A DNA stretch of 18,171 nucleotides from Methanomicrobiales archaeon (GTDB lineage: Archaea; Halobacteriota; Methanomicrobia; Methanomicrobiales; Methanoculleaceae), in assembly GCA_012797575.1 (NCBI GenBank), contig JAAZOW010000259.1, positions 1 to 18,171 on the forward strand, written 5' to 3'. The notes beneath the pieces were generated by a model. That model saw nothing but the letters and a program-made list of their open reading frames with translations, made no database searches and was not told the origin of the DNA. Below are positions 15,948 to 18,171 of this stretch, one piece after another. The first letter of the stretch is position 1, and every line of letters starts with the position of its first letter. Made by a program: the position numbers and the translations under genes.

Positions 15948-16529
15948 TCACTCTCCCTCCGCGAGGATTCTATCGGCCTTTTCCTTGAGTCCATAGTGAT
16001 CCAGGAGCTTCCTGATACCGACCAGGAACTCAGGGTACTTGTGTGTCGTCTCGGGATCCGCCTCGAGGCCGAGCTTTAGACGTGCAGCCCGGTTCGCGTC
16101 GTTGTTCGGGACACCGTGGCCGGTATTGTAGATCAGCTGGGTGGTCTTGAGGAAGTTGCGCGGGACGATGTCGCGGCGAGCCGCGAGATTCCTCATCGCC
16201 ATGATCACATCGGTCGGTGCGAGATCACGGGGACATCGGTCGGTGCAGCTGTAACAGGTGGTGCAGAGCCAGAGATCCGGGTCGGTGAGGATCTCATCCT
16301 CAAGGCCAAGGATTGCCTTGCGCATGAACAGCCGAATACGGTACGAACTCCGGGGTGCCGAGGGGCACGAGCCGGTGCAGGTGCCACACTGGTAGCACAT
16401 GTGGGCAGGCGTCAGCCCGATCTTCTCAACTTCCTTGATGAACTCAGGGTTGCTATCAGGAATGTAGTACTTCCTGTCCCGGAGCTTTTCAACGAGTACC
16501 TGATCTTTGTAGTCTTTCTTTACTGCCAT
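15948..16529 (-). CDS. hdrC: Heterodisulfide reductase subunit C
   Basis: HdrC, 193 residues, the two-cluster ferredoxin subunit that relays electrons from HdrA to HdrB. Motifs CYQCGTCTGSCP (C45, C48, C51, C55) and CTTCYSCTDRCP (C89, C92, C95, C99) bind two [4Fe-4S] clusters. The helical C-terminal part (RNLAARRDIVPRNFLKTTQ, GHGVPNNDANRAARLKLG) is typical of HdrC. ATG 16527-16529 is preceded by TGAGGGAT and lies 10 bases after the fwdF stop. It is the first of hdrCBA. The direct continuation from fwdF into hdrC is the point where the fwd gene set is interrupted by hdr genes. Confidence 0.97.
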   Translation of the reverse strand: MAVKKDYKDQVLVEKLRDRKYYIPDSNPEFIKEVEKIGLTPAHMCYQCGTCTGSCPSAPRSSYRIRLFMRKAILGLEDEILTDPDLWLCTTCYSCTDRCPRDLAPTDVIMAMRNLAARRDIVPRNFLKTTQLIYNTGHGVPNNDANRAARLKLGLEADPETTHKYPEFLVGIRKLLDHYGLKEKADRILAEGE

Positions 16530-16539
16530 TGGCTATCCC

Positions 16540-17712
16540 TCACGCCGTTTCCGCTTTCCCCAGGACCTTGATCTCAACTTCTCCAGGGGAGGTCTCTTTC
16601 ACCTTCGATGTCCTCGTGGTGAGCAGTTTCTCCTTGATTCCCTTGAAGAGCTCCGTATCGACATCCTGCATCCTGATAGCGGTTCGCCGCAGGACGATTG
16701 CATCCTCACTCGGGCAGGCGTTGACGCAGGCACCGCAGAAGATACAGAAGTCCTTGTTGATGGCGATGTTTGGCTCAATTACACCCTTCATGTCCTTTGC
16801 AGGGAGCGGGGTGGGCAGGTAGAGCGCATTGCAGGGGCAGACTTCCACACAGGTCGAGCAGCCTCCGGGGCATTTCTCGGGATAGATCTCGATATCTCCC
16901 TCAAAGATCTTCTCGACGGTGATTGCCTCCTCCGGGCAGGTCTCAACGCACCACGTGCAGGTGCAGCAGTCGTCCTGGTGGATATCCACCTTACCCGGGA
17001 GTTTATCGCTGATGAACTCACGCTCGAGGGTGATCGCATCCTCCGGGCAGGCCTCAACACAGATCATGCAGCCGTCGCATGTGCTCTCCTCCCACAGAAC
17101 GTCCCCCTCGACCGTAGCCGTCTCCGGGGTTGTGGGTTTGCGGACGACGGTGATGCTCGGACAGAGCTCGCCGCAGATACCGCAGTAGTTGCACTTCTCT
17201 GTATCGACTGTGAATGTGGTCTTGGTCTCCAGCGCAGACTGCCGCGGCTTACCAGCCACCTCATCACCGCCCTCAAACGCAGGGACGTCACGAATGATGG
17301 CGTCTCTCGGGCAGACCTCCTCACAGGTAGTGCACCGGGTGCACTTCTCCTCGTCGATGACGGTGACCATGTCATATGTGGGGAATCCTTCCTGTTCAAG
17401 GATCGGGAGTCGTTCCTCTCCGTCGATCTTGAGCGTCATCGCATTGAAGGGGCACATGATGACGCAGACGCCACAGTACGAACATTTCTCAGGGTCGATA
17501 TCAACAGGGTCGGCGTAGTCGATCGCCCCACGGCGCGTCGCACCAACCGGCCCGAGCACGATTGCCTCTTCGGGGCAGGCGTCGACACAGATGCCGCAAC
17601 CCGTGCAGGTCTCCGCGTTCAGGACCAGATTATTGACCGCCTTCAGGAGCTTCTGCTCCATGATGACGTTCTGTCCTTCCCGCGTCTTGGAATACTTTGG
17701 AAACAGTGCCAT
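16540..17712 (-). CDS. fwdF: Polyferredoxin, formylmethanofuran dehydrogenase subunit F (eight [4Fe-4S])
   Basis: A 390-residue polyferredoxin with eight Cys motifs for [4Fe-4S] clusters, starting at residues 36, 77, 124, 174, 212, 249, 281 and 323. Seven are CxxCxxCxxxCP; the seventh has one extra residue, CPGGCSTCVEVCP. FwdF is the T-shaped polyferredoxin of the Fwd complex that wires FwdG/FwdB to partner proteins, and it also carries eight clusters. Position directly after fwdG supports FwdF rather than the hydrogenase polyferredoxin MvhB, which usually has twelve. A 35-residue N-terminal lead and a 57-residue C-terminal tail have no clusters. ATG 17710-17712 follows GGAGTGAT by 8 bases; a later ATG at codon 18 has a weaker site. 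Confidence 0.9.
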   Translation of the reverse strand: MALFPKYSKTREGQNVIMEQKLLKAVNNLVLNAETCTGCGICVDACPEEAIVLGPVGATRRGAIDYADPVDIDPEKCSYCGVCVIMCPFNAMTLKIDGEERLPILEQEGFPTYDMVTVIDEEKCTRCTTCEEVCPRDAIIRDVPAFEGGDEVAGKPRQSALETKTTFTVDTEKCNYCGICGELCPSITVVRKPTTPETATVEGDVLWEESTCDGCMICVEACPEDAITLEREFISDKLPGKVDIHQDDCCTCTWCVETCPEEAITVEKIFEGDIEIYPEKCPGGCSTCVEVCPCNALYLPTPLPAKDMKGVIEPNIAINKDFCIFCGACVNACPSEDAIVLRRTAIRMQDVDTELFKGIKEKLLTTRTSKVKETSPGEVEIKVLGKAETA

Positions 17713-17727
17713 GTTTTAGTATCACTC

Positions 17728-18000
17728 CTAGGCTTCCACTTTTCGGGCCTTCGCCCGGCTCTCCCACGGTCCTACAAGCTTGATGACATCATAGGGGCAT
17801 GCCTCGACGCATACGCCGCAACCGGCGCAGAGCTCGGAATTAAAGTCAAGGATAACAGCTTTGCCATCTTTGACTTTGTAAATCTTCTCCGTAGTTACCG
17901 GATCTTCGGTATGGAGCTCGAGCGCGTCGACCGGACATGCTACCACGCAGTTGTTGCAGCCTGTACATCGTTCCATATTGATGTGCAATGCAAATGCCAT
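17728..18000 (-). CDS. fwdG: Ferredoxin-type formylmethanofuran dehydrogenase subunit G
   Basis: A 90-residue two-cluster ferredoxin with CTGCNNCVVACP (C12-C22) and CAGCGVCVEACP (C58-C68), separated by a 35-residue insert containing a short beta pair. Length and pairing with the eight-cluster polyferredoxin match FwdG, which passes electrons from FwdF to the FwdB iron-sulfur site. The basic tail (ESRAKARKVEA) may contact partners. Start at ATG 17998-18000, four bases after GTGAT, which matches the 3' half of GGAGGTGAT; a GTG three codons upstream is less likely. It is the first gene of the fwd-hdr array, just after a promoter with an inverted repeat. A generic 2[4Fe-4S] ferredoxin is the alternative. 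Confidence 0.88.
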   Translation of the reverse strand: MAFALHINMERCTGCNNCVVACPVDALELHTEDPVTTEKIYKVKDGKAVILDFNSELCAGCGVCVEACPYDVIKLVGPWESRAKARKVEA

Positions 18001-18021
18001 GGTTATCACGCACCAGATCTG

Positions 18022-18038
18022 ATCGATTAAAAATCGAT
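18022..18038. promoter_or_regulatory. Perfect inverted repeat overlapping the fwd promoter (candidate operator)
   Basis: ATCGATT-AAA-AATCGAT: two 7-base arms that are exact reverse complements with a 3-base spacer. The distal arm runs into the TATA box at 18036-18043 and the rest lies between TATA box and predicted start site, the classical place for a repressor that blocks TBP/TFB or polymerase. The regulator is unknown. Confidence 0.6.
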
Positions 18039-18043
18039 ATAAA
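18036..18043 (-). promoter_or_regulatory. Candidate TATA box of the fwd-hdr operon
   Basis: TTTATATC on the minus strand. Transcription would begin near 18012-18016, giving a short 12-16-base leader to fwdG. Other AT-rich candidates are further upstream (GTTTATGTATATTC near 18060-18071, GAATATAAGG near 18088-18097). Motif-based call. Confidence 0.5.
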
Positions 18044-18171
18044 CAGAGTTGTCAAAGAATATACATAAACTTTCTGAAATTCGGTAGCCTTATATTCCAG
18101 AACACTGATTATCCGACGATCCCTATACTCAGAAAGGGTGTTGTGGTAATCCGATGCCGCAAACGCCCTCC
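18044..18171. other. Upstream region at the window edge, possible divergent gene start
   Basis: No supported gene on the minus strand upstream of the fwd promoter. On the plus strand an ATG at 18154-18156 opens a frame of six codons (MPQTPS) to the edge, with a TTATATT box near 18090-18096 and only a weak GTGGT upstream. It could be the start of a divergently transcribed gene, but six codons cannot establish it. Confidence 0.2.

Noticed and set aside
15944..15994. 17-codon upstream extension of hdrB
   Set aside because: Overlaps the end of hdrC in another frame; the HdrB family begins at MSNHKYAFFLGC, which has its own binding site.
16540..17712. MvhB-type hydrogenase polyferredoxin
   Set aside because: Eight clusters rather than about twelve, and the position after fwdG and before hdrC without mvh hydrogenase genes favours FwdF.

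Overview
The window comes from a hydrogenotrophic (CO2-reducing or formate-using) methanogenic archaeon. Methyl-coenzyme M reductase, the Na+-pumping methyltransferase Mtr, formylmethanofuran dehydrogenase and a soluble HdrABC-MvhD set are all present, and every confident gene lies on the minus strand. Moderately high GC, GGAGGTGA-type ribosome binding sites, archaeal TATA boxes and the mixing of fwd with hdr genes suggest the order Methanomicrobiales (Methanoculleus-like). The order is an inference from gene content; genus and species cannot be fixed from the sequence alone.

Reading along the minus strand from high to low coordinates there are three blocks. (1) About 18000-8319 is a tightly packed ten-gene array, fwdG-fwdF-hdrC-hdrB-hdrA-mvhD-fwdD-fwdB-fwdA-fwdC. 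A TATA box overlapped by a perfect inverted repeat precedes it and a T7 tract follows it. (2) 7958-3045 is the complete methyl-coenzyme M reductase operon mcrB-mcrD-mcrC-mcrG-mcrA, with a long AT-rich leader upstream and a T9 tract downstream. (3) 2850-1 is the start of the mtr operon, mtrE-mtrD-mtrC-mtrB; mtrB runs off the left edge, and mtrA, F, G and H presumably follow outside the window. The only sizeable non-coding stretches are 2851-3044, 7959-8318 and 18001-18171.

Together the genes encode the first step of methanogenesis (CO2 to formylmethanofuran, Fwd), the last two steps (methyl transfer to coenzyme M by Mtr, methane release by Mcr) and the flavin-based electron-bifurcating heterodisulfide reductase (HdrABC with MvhD). 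Hdr regenerates the thiols consumed by Mcr and supplies low-potential electrons back to Fwd, so the array is almost a wiring diagram of the Wolfe cycle. The most interesting feature is that hdrCBA-mvhD sits inside the fwd gene set, between the polyferredoxin fwdF and the catalytic fwdDBAC. This matches the physical Hdr-Fdh-Fmd supercomplex described from Methanospirillum. No hydrogenase catalytic genes (mvhG, mvhA) accompany mvhD, so its electron donor is encoded elsewhere. I see no mobile element, CRISPR array, tRNA or rRNA.
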